6,024 nt of DNA. Source: Burkholderiales bacterium. GTDB taxonomy: Bacteria > Pseudomonadota > Gammaproteobacteria > Burkholderiales > Burkholderiaceae_C. Every line of letters starts with the position of its first letter. Positions within the stretch are counted from its first letter, which is position 1. The notes below the pieces were generated by a model. The model did not search any database. It saw nothing but the letters and a program-made list of their open reading frames with translations, and was not told where the DNA came from. A program made the position numbers and the translations under genes. The stretch is taken from NCBI GenBank assembly GCA_006227785.1, contig SBFU01000047.1:1-6024 (forward strand), in the 5' to 3' direction. Below, one piece after another: positions 5,911 through 6,024 of the stretch.

Positions 5911-6024
5911 TCAGGCGCGCTTTTGCTCGCTGTCGGCCTGGGGCTCTTCTTCCTCGGGCCAGTCGCGGATGTAGGCCTTGAGCATCTTGTTCTCGAAGTT
6001 CTGGGCGTCGACCACCGCCTTGGC
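5911..6024 (-). CDS. C-terminal end of an unidentified protein (5' part beyond window)
   Basis: The last 37 codons and TGA stop of a leftward gene that enters from the right edge. The visible peptide contains AVVDAQNFENKMLKAYIRDW and then a tail rich in Glu, Gln and Lys that ends in KRA. The Glu run after IRDWP and the charged tail suggest a disordered C-terminus of a soluble protein. Coding is supported by the codon bias, the G/C-rich third positions and the terminator-like hairpin downstream of the stop. I do not recognise the family. The gene is convergent with phaZ across 92 bases. Confidence 0.7.
   Translation of the reverse strand, partial: AKAVVDAQNFENKMLKAYIRDWPEEEEPQADSEQKRA

Overview
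The window looks like chromosomal DNA from a high-GC betaproteobacterium, most likely of the order Burkholderiales and perhaps the family Comamonadaceae. This rests on the strong G/C bias at third codon positions, on the sequence character of the aroC, MFS, cupin and PhaZ products, and on the tight aroC-MFS arrangement. It is an inference from recall of families, not a database result. No mobile elements, RNA genes, CRISPR arrays or signs of recent transfer were seen. Coding density is high and no gene-free stretch exceeds about 140 bases.

Layout. The left part reads leftward: aroC (chorismate synthase, 904-2004) is followed, with an apparent 8-base overlap, by an MFS permease of the HcaT/MFS_1-like type that leaves the window at base 1. 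A 95-base divergent region separates aroC from a rightward gene for a complete AlkB-type membrane alkane 1-monooxygenase (2100-3257). After 120 bases, which hold a possible sigma-54 promoter and an RNA hairpin, comes a small rightward cupin gene (3378-3806). It meets, end to end with no spacer, a leftward GST-like gene (3807-4463). A 137-base divergent region then leads to a rightward gene for an intracellular polyhydroxyalkanoate depolymerase (4601-5818). A region with two hairpins (5819-5910) separates this from the C-terminal end of an unidentified leftward gene (5911-6024).

How the genes may work together. aroC is shikimate-pathway housekeeping. AlkB and PhaZ both belong to carbon and energy metabolism of aliphatic substrates: AlkB would hydroxylate n-alkanes to 1-alkanols, and PhaZ would mobilise stored PHA. 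They are separated by an opposing gene and are not one operon. AlkB needs rubredoxin and rubredoxin reductase, and neither is encoded in the window. I see no clearly new multi-gene system. The points most worth checking are the Leu at the AlkB chain-length gate, the cupin with an altered metal site and a structured leader, and the zero-spacing convergent gene pair.
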